Origin: Acidobacteriaceae bacterium
Lineage (GTDB): Bacteria; Acidobacteriota; Terriglobia; Terriglobales; Acidobacteriaceae
Reading direction: 5' to 3'
DNA length: 50,842 bases
NCBI GenBank assembly: GCA_025360645.1
Contig: JANYBT010000157.1
Location: forward strand, 1 to 50,842
The notes under the pieces are model-generated. The model was given only the letters and a program-made list of their open reading frames with translations, was not told the origin of the DNA and did not search any database. The position numbers were made by a program, and so were the translations under genes. This document shows positions 18,218 through 28,212 of this stretch, piece after piece (within the stretch, counting starts at the first letter, position 1; each line of letters opens with the position of its first letter).

Positions 18218-18235
18218 TACTACCATCCAGTAGTA
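18218..18235. other. Small inverted repeat downstream of purF
   Basis: TACTAC and GTAGTA form a perfect 6-base inverted repeat around a 6-base loop, ten bases past the purF stop. There is no T tract, so terminator function is doubtful. Confidence 0.3.
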
Positions 18236-18244
18236 GCGAGGGTC

Positions 18245-19654
18245 TTAGCGGAGAGGGGAAATGGCCTGCACGTCAACCAACAGCGTTGGGTACTTGCCGG
18301 TGTAGCAGGCGGAACAATACTTCATGCGCTCGTTCTCATCGCACGCCTTCTTCAATCCTGCCAGCGAGAGGTAGGCAAGCGAATCGGCCCCAATATACTG
18401 GCGGATCTCCTCGACGCTCTTATTGGCGGCGATGAGTTCCTTCTTGGAAGGCGTATCAACACCATAGAAGCATGGGGAAATGGTGGGCGGGCAGGAGACT
18501 CGCATGTGCACTTCCTGCGCTCCGGCATTGCGAATCATGCGCACAATTTTCTGGCTGGTGGTGCCGCGCACAATGGAATCGTCAATCAAGATCACGCGCT
18601 TGCCTTCCAGCAGGCTGCGCACTGGATTCAGCTTCAACTTCACCCCGAAGTCGCGCAGTTTCTGCGAAGGCTCAATGAATGTGCGCCCCACGTAGTGGTT
18701 CCGGATCAGGCCAAAGCGGAATGGGATGCCGCTCTCCGCCGCATACCCCATGGCCGCGGTTACGCCCGAGTCTGGCACTGGCACCACCAGGTCCGCGTCT
18801 ACAGGAGATTCCAGCGCCAGTTGCCGCCCCATCGCTTCCCGGCTCTGGTTCACCGAGCGTCCAAACACAATACTGTCAGGCCGCGAGAAGTAAACATGCT
18901 CGAAAATACAACTCGACTGCGGTCCCGCCGGGGCGTAGAAGTGCGACGAAACCCCCTCCGGCCCGACCATCACCAGCTCGCCTGGCCTGACATCGCGGTC
19001 GTAGGTGGCGCCAATCAAATCAAAGGCGCAGGTTTCGGATGCGAACACCACCGTATCGTGCTTGTCGCCGCGAATGTGGCCCATGGCCAGCGGACGGAAG
19101 CCATGCGGGTCGCGAGCCGCAAAAATCTGGTCGGGGCTGATCATCACCAGCGAAAACGCGCCTTCCACCCGGCGCAGCGCATCGGCCATGGCTTCGGGCA
19201 GGGTCTGCTCTTTGGAAAGCGCAATCAGGTGCACCAGCACCTCAGTATCGCTGTTGGTCTGGAAAATTGAGCCGTGCGCCTCCAACCGGCGCCGGATCTC
19301 CTGCGCGTTCACCAGGTTGCCGTTGTGCGCCATGGCCAACGCGCCTTTGTTCGATTGCACCAGTATCGGCTGCGCGTTGAGCAGCGCGGAATCGCCTGCC
19401 GTGGAATAGCGCGTGTGTCCAATGGCCGAGCTTCCCAACAGCCCCGCCAACACCGCAGGAGTGAAGATATCGGCCACCAACCCCATCGCCTTGTGTTGGC
19501 GCAGGCTCGACCCGTTCGAGGTCACCATGCCTGCCGACTCTTGCCCGCGATGTTGCAACGCGTACAAGCCGAGATAGGCGAGCTTTTCCGCCTCCGGGTG
19601 GTTATAAATCGCTACCACGCCGCACTCGTCATGAAATTTGTCGGAAGTTGTCAT
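18245..19654 (-). CDS. purF: Amidophosphoribosyltransferase
   Basis: PurF makes phosphoribosylamine from PRPP and glutamine, the first committed step of purine synthesis. The 469 residues show the Bacillus-type form. A 10-residue propeptide (MTTSDKFHDE) precedes Cys11, the Ntn-hydrolase nucleophile, in CGVVAIYNHPEAEKLAYLG. The PRPP-binding motif is VILIDDSIVRGTTSQKI near residue 350. Cysteines at the positions of the Bacillus 4Fe-4S cluster are visible in SSCIFEHVYFSRPDS, SPCFYGVDTP and YCSACYTGKYP, so an oxygen-sensitive cluster is predicted. It lies 37 bases downstream of purL on the same strand, forming a purL-purF operon. Confidence 0.96.
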   Translation of the reverse strand: MTTSDKFHDECGVVAIYNHPEAEKLAYLGLYALQHRGQESAGMVTSNGSSLRQHKAMGLVADIFTPAVLAGLLGSSAIGHTRYSTAGDSALLNAQPILVQSNKGALAMAHNGNLVNAQEIRRRLEAHGSIFQTNSDTEVLVHLIALSKEQTLPEAMADALRRVEGAFSLVMISPDQIFAARDPHGFRPLAMGHIRGDKHDTVVFASETCAFDLIGATYDRDVRPGELVMVGPEGVSSHFYAPAGPQSSCIFEHVYFSRPDSIVFGRSVNQSREAMGRQLALESPVDADLVVPVPDSGVTAAMGYAAESGIPFRFGLIRNHYVGRTFIEPSQKLRDFGVKLKLNPVRSLLEGKRVILIDDSIVRGTTSQKIVRMIRNAGAQEVHMRVSCPPTISPCFYGVDTPSKKELIAANKSVEEIRQYIGADSLAYLSLAGLKKACDENERMKYCSACYTGKYPTLLVDVQAISPLR

Positions 19655-19691
19655 GGGCTCCTGTATTTCGCCAGTGCCTAATCGGGCCGCG

Positions 19692-21980
19692 CTACTCGGC
19701 CCGCAAGGCGTGTTCCAGCGCGCTTTCGTACGCCAATCGGAGTTCTACCCCGCTGGCGGAAACCGCCAGTCCCCCATCCACCTGGATCTGCACTCCGTCT
19801 CCGCCAGTGATCCCGATTTCGGTTACGTGGAGTCCGTATAACACCCCTATATCTTTGATTCGTGGCAAGTTCGATTTGACGCAAGAGATTACGACTCGGC
19901 TGGCATCCTCGCCAAACAGCACAAATTCCGGCGGAAGGCCCGCCGATTTCAGGTCAATCCGGCAGCCCACGCGCTTCGCGAAGGTTGATTCAGTCAGGGT
20001 CACTGCAATGCCGCCGTCACTGCAGTCGTGCGCCGACTCAATCAGGCCGGCCTGGATCATCTGCACCACGGCCCTCTGCAACGCCGCTTCCTGCTCCAAA
20101 TCGAGTTCGGGAGGATAGCCCCACACCGCGCCCAGCACTTCTTTGGCGTACTCGGACGAGCCAAATTCCGATTCCACATCCGCCATGTCGCCCGGGGACT
20201 CGCCGCACAGCAGCACAATGGCGTGCCCGGCCTCTCGGAAGTGCATCTTGGCGGCGGTGTGAACGTCCTGAAGAATGCCGACGATGCCCAGCACCGGCGT
20301 GGGATAAATGCCTTCGCCCAGAGTCTCGTTGTAGAAGCTGACGTTGCCGCCGGTGATAGGCACATCCAGCTCTTCGCAGGCTTTGGTCATGCCATCAATC
20401 ACCTGGGAGAACTGCCACATGATATGCGGCTTCTCCGGGTTGCCGAAATTCAAACAGTTGGTGGCGGCCACCGGGGTGGCCCCGGTGCAGGCGACATTGC
20501 GTGTGGCCTCCGCCACCGCATGCATCGCGCCCAGGCGCGGGTCGAGATAGCACCAGCGCCCGTTGCCGTCGAGCGCCATGGCCAATCCGCGATTCGATCC
20601 CTTGATGCGAATGACTCCCGCGTCGCCCGCACCCGGAGCTTCCACCGTGTTGGTCTGCACCATGTGGTCGTACTGCTGCCACACCCAGCGCTTACTGCAA
20701 ATGTTGGGCGACGCCAGCAATTGCTTGAAGTTCTCGGTCAGGTCGCCAGATGCAACCAGCTTGATGTTCTCCGGCATCTCGCGTTGGACCGGCGGCTCCC
20801 AGCGTTCCAGATGGCGTTTGTAGAGGGGCGCGGCTTCGGTCAGCGCGTCGTTCGGAATTTCCGCCACTACTTCGCCGTGATGCCGCACCCGCATCTTGCC
20901 GTCGAGCGTCACCCGGCCCACCTCCACTGCGTCCAGTCGCCACTTCTGGAATACGCGGAACACTTCACCTTCGCGCCCCTTCTGGGCCACCAGCAACATG
21001 CGCTCCTGCGACTCGCTCAGCATGATTTCGTACGCGCTCATGCCGGTTTCGCGCTGCGGCACCAGGTCCAATTCAATTTCAATGCCGGTGCCGCCGCGGC
21101 CGCCCATCTCGCAGGTCGAGCAGGTCAACCCAGCCGCACCCATGTCTTGAATGCCAATGATCGCCCCGGTCTGCATCGCCTCCAGGCAGGCCTCCAGCAG
21201 CAGCTTCTCCATGAAGGGATCGCCCACCTGCACGTTGGGCCGCTTGGCTTCGGAGGTTTCGCTGAACTCCTCGCTGGCCATGGTGGCTCCGTGGATGCCA
21301 TCGCGCCCCGTCTTGGAGCCGACATAAATCACCGGATTGCCTTCGCCTGAGGCACGCCCGTAAAAGATCTGGTCGTGCCGCACCAGTCCCAACGCAAACG
21401 CGTTCACCAGTGGGTTGCCGGAATAGCACGGCTCGAACTTGGTTTCGCCCCCGAGGTTGGGCACGCCAAAGCAATTGCCGTACGACGCTACGCCGCTGAC
21501 CACTCCTTCCATCACCGAGTGGTTCTTGTGCAGTTCCGCCTGGGTCGTGCCCGGAGCGGGCTTGATAGGGCCGAAGCGCAGCGAGTCCATGATCGCCACC
21601 GGACGCGCTCCCATAGTGAAGATATCGCGCAGGATTCCACCCACACCGGTGGCCGCGCCCTGGAATGGCTCAATGAACGACGGATGGTTGTGCGACTCGA
21701 TCTTGAAGGCGCAGGCCCAGCCGTCGCCGATGTCAATGATGCCGGCGTTCTCGCCGGGGCCCTGCATTACCAGCTTACTGCGAGTGGGCAGACGCTTCAG
21801 ATGCACTCGCGAAGATTTGTAAGAGCAATGTTCGCTCCACATCACGCTGAAGATGCCCAGTTCGGTGAGCGACGGCTCTCGCCCGCCCAGCAACGATTTC
21901 AGCTTTTCGTATTCATCCGCTGTGATCCCGTGGTCGCGGATAACTTCGGGTGTGATGGCTGCAATTGAGGAAGTGCTCAT
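19692..21980 (-). CDS. purL: Phosphoribosylformylglycinamidine synthase subunit PurL
   Basis: PurL converts FGAR to FGAM using ATP and ammonia delivered by PurQ, with PurS as partner. The 762 residues from the ATG at 21980 match the small PurL type, which lacks its own glutaminase domain, so purS and purQ must lie elsewhere. Signatures include [56 protein letters not shown] and [12 protein letters not shown]. Longer in-frame starts up to 22085 would run into the divergent selB gene and are unlikely. No strong Shine-Dalgarno is visible. purF follows in the same transcript. Confidence 0.96.
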   Translation of the reverse strand: MSTSSIAAITPEVIRDHGITADEYEKLKSLLGGREPSLTELGIFSVMWSEHCSYKSSRVHLKRLPTRSKLVMQGPGENAGIIDIGDGWACAFKIESHNHPSFIEPFQGAATGVGGILRDIFTMGARPVAIMDSLRFGPIKPAPGTTQAELHKNHSVMEGVVSGVASYGNCFGVPNLGGETKFEPCYSGNPLVNAFALGLVRHDQIFYGRASGEGNPVIYVGSKTGRDGIHGATMASEEFSETSEAKRPNVQVGDPFMEKLLLEACLEAMQTGAIIGIQDMGAAGLTCSTCEMGGRGGTGIEIELDLVPQRETGMSAYEIMLSESQERMLLVAQKGREGEVFRVFQKWRLDAVEVGRVTLDGKMRVRHHGEVVAEIPNDALTEAAPLYKRHLERWEPPVQREMPENIKLVASGDLTENFKQLLASPNICSKRWVWQQYDHMVQTNTVEAPGAGDAGVIRIKGSNRGLAMALDGNGRWCYLDPRLGAMHAVAEATRNVACTGATPVAATNCLNFGNPEKPHIMWQFSQVIDGMTKACEELDVPITGGNVSFYNETLGEGIYPTPVLGIVGILQDVHTAAKMHFREAGHAIVLLCGESPGDMADVESEFGSSEYAKEVLGAVWGYPPELDLEQEAALQRAVVQMIQAGLIESAHDCSDGGIAVTLTESTFAKRVGCRIDLKSAGLPPEFVLFGEDASRVVISCVKSNLPRIKDIGVLYGLHVTEIGITGGDGVQIQVDGGLAVSASGVELRLAYESALEHALRAE

Positions 21981-22048
21981 AGGGGAATCTCTATTTTCGC
22001 ATCTTGGCTGCTCGCTGGATAGAAAACATTTTCCGACTCCCTCTCGGC

Positions 22049-22054
22049 TATGAT
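22049..22054 (+). promoter_or_regulatory. Possible -10 element immediately upstream of selB
   Basis: TATGAT ends only 8 bases before the selB ATG, inside the 82-base divergent purL-selB gap. If used, the transcript would be almost leaderless. No convincing -35 is seen. Confidence 0.25.
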
Positions 22055-22062
22055 TCAGAGGC

Positions 22063-23967
22063 ATGAAATCTGTCATCGTGGGCACCGCTGGTCACATCGA
22101 TCACGGGAAGACCGCGCTGGTGAGGGCCCTGACCGGCATTGACGCCGACCGCCTGGAAGAAGAAAAGCGCCGCGGGATCACCATCGATATTGGGTTTGCC
22201 CATCTCGATCTGGACGCGCCCGGTGGTGAGACGGTGCACCTCGGCTTTGTGGACGTTCCGGGCCACGAGCGTTTTGTGCGCAACATGCTGGCCGGAATCG
22301 GCGGCATCGATATGGTGCTACTGGTGATCGCCGCGGACGAAGGCATCATGCCCCAGACCCGCGAGCACTTTGACATCTGCCGCTTGCTCTCAGTGCAACG
22401 TGGAATCACTGTGCTCACCAAGTCAGACGCGGTGGATAGCGATACGCTCGAGGTGGTGCGGCTGGAGGTGGAAGAGTTCCTGCGTGGTTCGTTCCTCGAT
22501 CCCGTCCGAGCCCCGATTCTCGCCGTGAGTTCGTTGACCGGGGAAGGGTTGGGCGAATTGACCCACGCGATCGCCAAAGTTGCAGCTGAGGCCGTTGTTC
22601 GCGATTCGACCGCGCTGCCCCGGCTGCCCATCGACCGCGTATTCACCATGAAGGGATTCGGAACCGTGGTCACCGGAACACTGGTATCGGGAACGGTCAA
22701 CAGAGAAGACGAGATGGAAGTCTTTCCCCAGGGCCGTCGAGTGCGTGTCCGCGGAGTGCAGGTGCACGGAAGCGCTGCGGAACAAGCCATTGCCGGGCAG
22801 CGCACGGCTCTGAATCTGGCGGGAGTGGCCACTGGCGATTTGGCTCGCGGGATGACCCTAGCCCCGCCAGACACTCTCCGCGCCACCCGCCGGGCTGACG
22901 TTTCCCTGCGAGTGTTGCCGTCCGCACGTCCCCTTAAAGACCGTGCCCGGGTACATTTTCACGCATTCACCACAGAGACGCTGGCCGAGGTTGTGCTGAT
23001 CGGAGAAAAGACCGTCGCCCCGGGTGGAGCGGGCTACGCGCAGTTGCGACTTGCGGACCCCACCCTGCTTCTGCCGGGAGACCATTTCATCCTGCGCCAG
23101 TTTTCACCCGTCGTGACCATCGGGGGCGGAGTTGTCATTGATGCCGCGCCCATCCCGCGTCGCAGGCAGCCTGCAGCTACGCTGGAATTCCTCCGTTCGA
23201 TTGAGACAGGCCCAGACGAAGAAGTCCTTCTGGCCCGCATTGAGCGTCGAGGCAATCAGGCGCTCAACATTAACGATGCGATTGCGGAAACGGGATGGCC
23301 TAAGCACCGCATGGCTGGGCCGTTGCAAGTCCTTCTCGACCGCCACCAGATCTTCCGCGCCGGAGAAGAGTTCATTGCAGCTTCCCATTTCGACGCGGCA
23401 AAGCAGGCCGCGCTCGCTGAAGTAACCGCTTACCACAACGCCAATCCGCTGGTGGCGGGATTCGGCAAGGAAGCGCTGCGAGAGAAGGTTGGCCTTGGCG
23501 AGGCTGTCTTTTCCGCAGTCATGGCTTCTCTGGTGGCCGAGAAGAAACTGGATATCGCGGGCGAAGTGGTTCGGTTGCCCGGTCGCGGCGTCCGGTTAAA
23601 AGATGAAGAGTCAGAGTCCAAGCAAGTCATTGAAACCGCATTTGCATCCGCCGGCCTGAAAGTCCCAGCCCTCAAAGATGTGCTCGCTGGACTGAAGATC
23701 GACAGAGTCCGCTCTCAAAAGATCGTCACTCTACTGCTGCGGGACCGCGTGCTAGTGAAAATCTCCGAAGACTTAGTTTTTCACCATAGCGCGCTGGAGA
23801 ACCTGAAACGCGCCGTGATTGCGCTCAAGCCAAATACCCCGAAGATTGACGTCGCTCGATTTAAAGACCTGACCGGAGTCAGCCGTAAATACGCCATTCC
23901 GCTCCTGGAATACCTGGATCGCGAGCGGGTGACACTGCGCGTTGGGGATGAGCGGGCAATCCTATGA
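22063..23967 (+). CDS. selB: Selenocysteine-specific translation elongation factor SelB
   Basis: SelB is the EF-Tu-like GTPase that carries selenocysteyl-tRNA to UGA codons marked by a SECIS hairpin. The 634 residues are normal. The GTPase motifs are [11 protein letters not shown] (G1, residues 7-17), RGITIDIGF (G2), DVPGHE (G3) and TKSD (G4), and the SelB-specific [21 protein letters not shown] stretch separates it from EF-Tu. EF-Tu-like domains 2 and 3 follow ([19 protein letters not shown]). The last 250 or so residues are the winged-helix array that binds SECIS RNA, ending [20 protein letters not shown]. No selA, selD or selC is in the window. A 16-base direct repeat begins at its stop codon. 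Confidence 0.95.
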   Translation: MKSVIVGTAGHIDHGKTALVRALTGIDADRLEEEKRRGITIDIGFAHLDLDAPGGETVHLGFVDVPGHERFVRNMLAGIGGIDMVLLVIAADEGIMPQTREHFDICRLLSVQRGITVLTKSDAVDSDTLEVVRLEVEEFLRGSFLDPVRAPILAVSSLTGEGLGELTHAIAKVAAEAVVRDSTALPRLPIDRVFTMKGFGTVVTGTLVSGTVNREDEMEVFPQGRRVRVRGVQVHGSAAEQAIAGQRTALNLAGVATGDLARGMTLAPPDTLRATRRADVSLRVLPSARPLKDRARVHFHAFTTETLAEVVLIGEKTVAPGGAGYAQLRLADPTLLLPGDHFILRQFSPVVTIGGGVVIDAAPIPRRRQPAATLEFLRSIETGPDEEVLLARIERRGNQALNINDAIAETGWPKHRMAGPLQVLLDRHQIFRAGEEFIAASHFDAAKQAALAEVTAYHNANPLVAGFGKEALREKVGLGEAVFSAVMASLVAEKKLDIAGEVVRLPGRGVRLKDEESESKQVIETAFASAGLKVPALKDVLAGLKIDRVRSQKIVTLLLRDRVLVKISEDLVFHHSALENLKRAVIALKPNTPKIDVARFKDLTGVSRKYAIPLLEYLDRERVTLRVGDERAIL

Positions 23968-23999
23968 AAACTGAATCTTCTGCTGAAAACTGAATCTTC
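23965..23999. repeat. 16-base direct repeat spanning the selB stop codon
   Basis: TGAAAACTGAATCTTC occurs at 23965-23980 and again at 23984-23999 (period 19). The first copy begins with the selB TGA stop codon. The rest of the 109-base gap to the AhpD-like gene shows no tRNA or other gene. Confidence 0.75.
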
Positions 24000-24076
24000 C
24001 GGATTAGTTTTTAAATCCCATCTTCCGCGAAGGCATCAGTTCCTCTGGTGTCCGCTGCTGCCTACGGCCTTCGCCG

Positions 24077-24604
24077 CTAGATTCTTTCTTCCGGGAATTC
24101 CACTTCTAACCCCAGCGGCCCAGTGACGCGATTGGTCAAATTCGCCAGCCCGATCAACATGTGCAGATCGAGAATCTCGGCATCCGAGAAGTGTTGCTTT
24201 AGCCCGGCAAAGTCGGCGTCATTGGCATCGCGAGAGGCCAACGTCAGTTTCTCGGCATAACGCAGAGCCACCTGCTCCTTTTCGCCGAAGCGCGAATAAT
24301 CGCCGGCTTTCAGCGCCGTCAAATCCTCGAGCGTCAGGTTCGCGCGCTTGGCCCCAGCAATATGGTGTTGCGAGCAATAGTGGCAGCCGTTCAACAGCGA
24401 AACTCGCAGGTACACGGCCTCATACAGTTTGCGGTCGAGCGAACGTCCCACGCTGGCATAGAACGGCAGAAATTTCGCCAGCATCTCAGGACGATGGCCC
24501 AGGGCTTTCTGGATGTTTCCAGGCTTGCCGCGCAAGATGCCATCGTAGATTTCCTTGACTTCGGGAGCTGCCTGTTCCGGTTGAATGAGTCCGATGCGCG
24601 CCAT
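24077..24604 (-). CDS. Carboxymuconolactone decarboxylase/AhpD-like peroxidase-related protein
   Basis: This 175-residue protein belongs to the AhpD-like superfamily of helical proteins. It contains the redox motif CxxC with downstream His (NGCHYCSQHHIAG near residues 72-84), the AhpD catalytic arrangement, so a thiol-based antioxidant role is likely. The region ALRYAEKLTLASRDANDADFAGLKQHFSDAEILDL is typical of the uncharacterised peroxidase-related group. Both Cys are encoded by normal Cys codons, so it is not a selenoprotein despite lying next to selB. The ATG has GGAG about 8 bases upstream. It diverges from trmFO, with a shared AT-rich promoter region between them. Confidence 0.88.
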   Translation of the reverse strand: MARIGLIQPEQAAPEVKEIYDGILRGKPGNIQKALGHRPEMLAKFLPFYASVGRSLDRKLYEAVYLRVSLLNGCHYCSQHHIAGAKRANLTLEDLTALKAGDYSRFGEKEQVALRYAEKLTLASRDANDADFAGLKQHFSDAEILDLHMLIGLANLTNRVTGPLGLEVEFPEERI

Positions 24605-24633
24605 AGTGAACTCCGATTTAGGATGCGTACTCG

Positions 24634-24639
24634 TATAAT
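24634..24639 (+). promoter_or_regulatory. -10 element in the divergent AhpD-like/trmFO promoter region
   Basis: TATAAT is a perfect -10 hexamer about 74 bases before the trmFO ATG. The same AT-rich block (TATAATTAAA) reads TTATAC on the other strand, about 30 bases before the AhpD-like start, so it may serve both genes. No strong -35 is visible in either direction. Confidence 0.45.
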
Positions 24640-24713
24640 TAAACTCGCGCAGTAGCAGATTGTCGAATTCTGCTCGCTTCCAACTACTCCTAAGTGGGAC
24701 TCATCGACCCTCC

Positions 24714-26042
24714 ATGAAAGACGCTGTCAAGATCATCGGCGCCGGGCTGGCTGGCTCGGAAGCGGCCTGGCAATGTGCGCGCCAGGGGATCGCCGTCGCA
24801 CTCTACGAGATGCGCCCAGTGCGGCCGACCCCGGCGCATCAGACCGCCGACTTTGCCGAACTGGTCTGCTCCAACTCCCTCAAGTCGGAGAGCGAAAACA
24901 CCGCGCCCTGGCTTCTAAAAGAAGAAATGCACCGCGCTGGATCGTTGCTGCTGCAGATTGCGCGCGAGTGTTCGGTGCCCGCCGGCCATGCGCTGGCCGT
25001 GGATCGTCTCGCTTTCGCCGCGAAAGTCACCGAAGTGATCGCTCGCGAGCCACTCATCACCGTGCACCGCGAAGAAGTTACCCAGATCGACGAAGCCGCC
25101 ATCACTGTGATCGCCACTGGTCCCCTCACCTCCGACGCTCTCTCCGCCGAGATCGCGCGCCTCACCGGCGGGACTCACCTCTACTTCTACGATTCCATCA
25201 GTCCGATCGTCGAAGCCGACTCCATTGATCGCGATCGAGTGTACCTGGCCGCGCGTTATGACAAGGGGACTGCCGACTACATCAACTGCCCCATGTCGAA
25301 AGAAGAATACGACACTTTCTACGATGCCTTGCTGGCCGCTCAGTCAGTCGAGGACCGCGACTGGGAAAAGCTTAATTACTTTGAAAGCTGCTTGCCCATT
25401 GAAGAAATTGCCCGCCGCGGCCGCGACACCCTGCGCTTCGGCCCCATGAAGCCGGTCGGCTTGAACGATCCACGCACCGGCAGGATGCCCTATGCGGTGG
25501 TCCAGTTGCGCCAGGAAAATCTGCGTGCCGACTCTTACAATCTGGTTGGCTTTCAGAACCATTTGAAATATGGGGAGCAGGCGCGCGTGCTGCGGCTCAT
25601 CCCCGGTCTCGAAAGAGCCCGCTTCCTTCGCTATGGCCAAATTCATCGCAATACCTACATCAACTCACCCACCCTACTGAACCAGACCCTGCAAATGAAA
25701 CTCCATCCCCGAGTCCTGTTCGCAGGCCAGATTTGCGGTGTGGAAGGCTATGTGGAATCCATTGCTACCGGGTTACTGGCAGGCCTCTTTACCTCGGAGC
25801 TGGCGCGTGAAGCCACTCCTGTCGCCCCACCTCGCGCCAGTGCGTTCGGCAGCCTGATCCACTATGTCACCCGCGCTGAAGCCAAGAACTTTCAGCCCGC
25901 CAACATTACTTTCGACCTTTTGCCCGCACTGGAAACGCGCGTGCGCGACCGCAAGCAACGCCACCAACTCCAGTGTGAGCAAGCCCTGCGGGCGTTCGAT
26001 TTGTGGTGGCAATCGGGTGCGCCTCCAGCTCTTATTGCTTGA
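24714..26042 (+). CDS. trmFO: Methylenetetrahydrofolate-tRNA-(uracil-5-)-methyltransferase TrmFO
   Basis: TrmFO is the folate- and FAD-dependent enzyme that makes 5-methyluridine 54 in the T loop of tRNA, replacing the SAM-dependent TrmA in many lineages. I place the start at 24714 (442 residues), giving MKDAVKIIGAGLAGSEAAW with the FAD-binding GxGxxG directly at the N-terminus as in homologues; an upstream in-frame start at 24660 has no support. Further signatures are YEMRPVRPTPAHQTADFAELVCSNSLKS, RFGPMKPVGL, GFQNHLKYGEQ and AGQICGVEGYVESIATGL. It stands alone between the AhpD-like gene and a membrane protein gene 55 bases downstream. Confidence 0.96.
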   Translation: MKDAVKIIGAGLAGSEAAWQCARQGIAVALYEMRPVRPTPAHQTADFAELVCSNSLKSESENTAPWLLKEEMHRAGSLLLQIARECSVPAGHALAVDRLAFAAKVTEVIAREPLITVHREEVTQIDEAAITVIATGPLTSDALSAEIARLTGGTHLYFYDSISPIVEADSIDRDRVYLAARYDKGTADYINCPMSKEEYDTFYDALLAAQSVEDRDWEKLNYFESCLPIEEIARRGRDTLRFGPMKPVGLNDPRTGRMPYAVVQLRQENLRADSYNLVGFQNHLKYGEQARVLRLIPGLERARFLRYGQIHRNTYINSPTLLNQTLQMKLHPRVLFAGQICGVEGYVESIATGLLAGLFTSELAREATPVAPPRASAFGSLIHYVTRAEAKNFQPANITFDLLPALETRVRDRKQRHQLQCEQALRAFDLWWQSGAPPALIA

Positions 26043-26097
26043 CCAGCGCCGCCCGGCACATTACCTTGCTCTTTCACCGAAATTGAGGAAGTCGCCC

Positions 26098-27327
26098 ATG
26101 CCCATCTCCGCTGTTGACTCCATCAGCCCCGCTTGGACCCACATGAAGCAACAATTGTTTAAGCCTTTTCGCTGGGGACAATGGCTGCGTCTGGCCGTCG
26201 TCGGACTGCTGGCTGGCGAATTGAGCTCGACCGGAAGCTGCAACTTCAGCGGTGCCAACTGGAACAAAAACCGCCACCCCAGCGAGGAATTGCTCTCGCT
26301 CCCAGCCGGTTTTCCTAACTTTGACCCGGCAAAACTGGGAAAGTATGTGGGGCTGATTTTGCTAGCGGTATTCGTAATCTTTGTTCTTTACATGTTGCTG
26401 ATCTATGTAAGCAGCGTCTTTCGCTTCATTCTGTTTGATTCGGTGTTGCGCAAGCACTGCTCCATCCGCCAGGGCTGGGACCGTTGGCATTCGTCTGGGC
26501 GGCGCTTTTTTCTGTGGCGGATGGTGTTCCTGACCGCCAGCAGTCTGGCCATGGGAGTGTTCATAGGCATTCCGCTCTTACTGGCCGCTGCCGCGGGCTG
26601 GCTGAAGGATCCCAAAGAGCACGTCGCCCCACTGGTGCTGGTCGTGTTCGTTATCGTGGTGATGGTGGCGTGCACGGTTCTTGCCATGTTGGTTGTGGAA
26701 GTATTCTCCAGAGATTTCCTGGTCCCCATCATGGCGCTCGAGGATGTGGATTTTGCCGATGGCTGGAGCCGCTTCTTCTCCATCATGCGCGGGGACAAGG
26801 GCAGCTATGTCGGCTATCTGCTGCTGAAGATTGTAATGGCGATCGGGGCGTTGTTTGTGATCGGCATTGCTACTTTCCTGGCGGTGTTCGCGTTCCTGAT
26901 TCCGGTGGGAGGAGCGGGCGCCGCAGCAGTCTTGCTGGGCAAAGCAGCGGGACTCACTTGGAATGCTGCCACGATTACCGCGGGGATTGTTGCTGGGTCC
27001 CTGGCCCTGGCGGTGCTAATTTATTTGATCTCGTTGGTGGCGGTTCCCACCTATGTGTTCTTTCCCGCCTACTCGATCTACTTCTTCGCTTCGCGCTACC
27101 CGCGGCTGGATGCCATTCTGCACCCCGCTCCGCCGCCAGTGGACTTGCCGCCGTTGCCAGCCATCGCTCTCGCGCCGTACGCCGACTCCGCACCGCTAGC
27201 GAGTGCAGAGCCACCCCAACCGTCGACCGCCCCCGCACCCAGCGAAGGAGGGCAGTCGAAACCCGAGAGTGGGCCTTCGGACGAACCGCAGAGAGCCGAT
27301 TCAGACGAATCGGAGCCTATCCAGTAG
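26098..27327 (+). CDS. Multi-pass membrane protein, unknown function
   Basis: The 409 residues start at an ATG with GAGGAAG about 7 bases upstream. The N-terminus carries amphipathic text SPAWTHMKQQLFKPFRWGQWLRLAVVGLLAGE, common in uncharacterised acidobacterial membrane proteins. About five or six membrane segments follow: near 83-105, 140-165, 175-205, 245-275, 285-305 and 310-330. The C-terminal 65 residues are a Pro/Glu/Ser-rich cytoplasmic or disordered tail. The pattern of alternating helices with an FxLFDSVLR motif resembles the membrane domain associated with glycerophosphodiester phosphodiesterases, but I cannot assign it. It follows trmFO on the same strand and may be cotranscribed. 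Confidence 0.78.
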   Translation: MPISAVDSISPAWTHMKQQLFKPFRWGQWLRLAVVGLLAGELSSTGSCNFSGANWNKNRHPSEELLSLPAGFPNFDPAKLGKYVGLILLAVFVIFVLYMLLIYVSSVFRFILFDSVLRKHCSIRQGWDRWHSSGRRFFLWRMVFLTASSLAMGVFIGIPLLLAAAAGWLKDPKEHVAPLVLVVFVIVVMVACTVLAMLVVEVFSRDFLVPIMALEDVDFADGWSRFFSIMRGDKGSYVGYLLLKIVMAIGALFVIGIATFLAVFAFLIPVGGAGAAAVLLGKAAGLTWNAATITAGIVAGSLALAVLIYLISLVAVPTYVFFPAYSIYFFASRYPRLDAILHPAPPPVDLPPLPAIALAPYADSAPLASAEPPQPSTAPAPSEGGQSKPESGPSDEPQRADSDESEPIQ

Positions 27328-27387
27328 TCATAGCTCGGGCGCTTTCTGAGGGTCGGCGCCAACCCTGCGGCCCACGACAACGGGACC

Positions 27388-28212
27388 CTACCACTTCCAG
27401 TTGAACCGTCGCCCTATGATTCCCTTGACGATCAAGTGATCGGTGGAGCGCGTGGTTCCCACCCCCACCCCGAAGTTCACTTCCCACTTGGGATCGAGGT
27501 TCAAGTCAATGGAAGGAAAAAACTGGTGTTGCTGGTCTCTTGCCACTGCGAAGTCGGTGAACGGGCCATACCCGCCGTAGTATTCCAGACCCGCTGTGAT
27601 CTTTTTCGTGAAGTCATAACTGACTTTTACGTTGGGCGAAAACTGTGGTTCGCTCCTCGTGCCGGGGCCGTGCAAAGCAATTACCACTGTCGGGTTGAAC
27701 GCAAGATACCAGCGTCCCAGTTTCTTGTCCACGATGGGACGCATTTCCCAAGTCCAGGTGTCGGTGGAAAACTGCCGCCGTTGATACCCGATTTCGTTCG
27801 CCAGGCTCACTCCCACGGGCCAATGCCACGAGTCCGGCGCACGGACCTTGGGACGAATGTGACTCCCCACATATTGCCAACCGCCATCTGGCTGAATGCT
27901 GGTGAAGGTGTAGAGCGCGGTCTCAAACCACGGCGTGATCCCTTGTGTTATCTCCAGCGTTTCGTGCACCGCATGATTGGTTGGGAGCACACCGTCTCGT
28001 ATGGTCTTGCTGCCATCGACCGTGAAATTGCTGTGCAACTCCACCATCAAATTGTGTGGAGGGGTCGTCTCTGAGTCGTACACCTGGATCTCGTAATTGT
28101 CTTGCGCTCCGGCCGAGACAGCGGCAAGTACTACCACCGCCAGCGCCAACCCGGCTTGAGGCAGTGAACCCAATCTTGGCCTTTTCCGCGCTCTCAGGAT
28201 TGTGGTCTTCAA
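27388..28212 (-). CDS. Predicted outer-membrane barrel protein, unknown function
   Basis: I choose a TTG start at 28212 (274 residues) because GAGAGAGGGG sits 6-8 bases upstream and the product then begins with a signal peptide (MKTTILRARKRPRLG... ending VSAGAQ). The mature part has alternating polar and hydrophobic strands rich in Tyr/Trp (GITPWFETALYTF, FSPNVKVSYDFTKKITAGLEYYGGYG, WEVNFGVGVGTT) and ends in aromatic NWKW. This fits a 10-12 stranded outer-membrane barrel. No catalytic motif is seen. It is downstream of der on the same strand, with a 176-base gap that contains no other gene. Confidence 0.75.
   Translation of the reverse strand: MKTTILRARKRPRLGSLPQAGLALAVVVLAAVSAGAQDNYEIQVYDSETTPPHNLMVELHSNFTVDGSKTIRDGVLPTNHAVHETLEITQGITPWFETALYTFTSIQPDGGWQYVGSHIRPKVRAPDSWHWPVGVSLANEIGYQRRQFSTDTWTWEMRPIVDKKLGRWYLAFNPTVVIALHGPGTRSEPQFSPNVKVSYDFTKKITAGLEYYGGYGPFTDFAVARDQQHQFFPSIDLNLDPKWEVNFGVGVGTTRSTDHLIVKGIIGRRFNWKW

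Noticed and set aside
20028-21350. 440-codon plus-strand frame opposite purL
   Set aside because: His/Arg/Gln/Leu-rich translation with no recognisable motif, fully inside purL. Treated as a shadow frame.
23968-24076. tRNA-Sec gene directly downstream of selB
   Set aside because: No acceptor stem, T-loop GTTCGAATC-like sequence or terminal CCA-compatible fold is visible; the region holds a short direct repeat only.
24077-24604. AhpD-like protein as a selenoprotein next to selB
   Set aside because: Some AhpD-like proteins carry selenocysteine, but both positions of the CxxC motif here are Cys codons and no in-frame TGA is seen.
26484-27404. 306-codon frame overlapping the membrane protein after trmFO
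   Set aside because: Gly/Arg/Ser-rich and lacks structure; the competing frame has a good ribosome-binding site and membrane helices. No homopolymer frameshift is needed.
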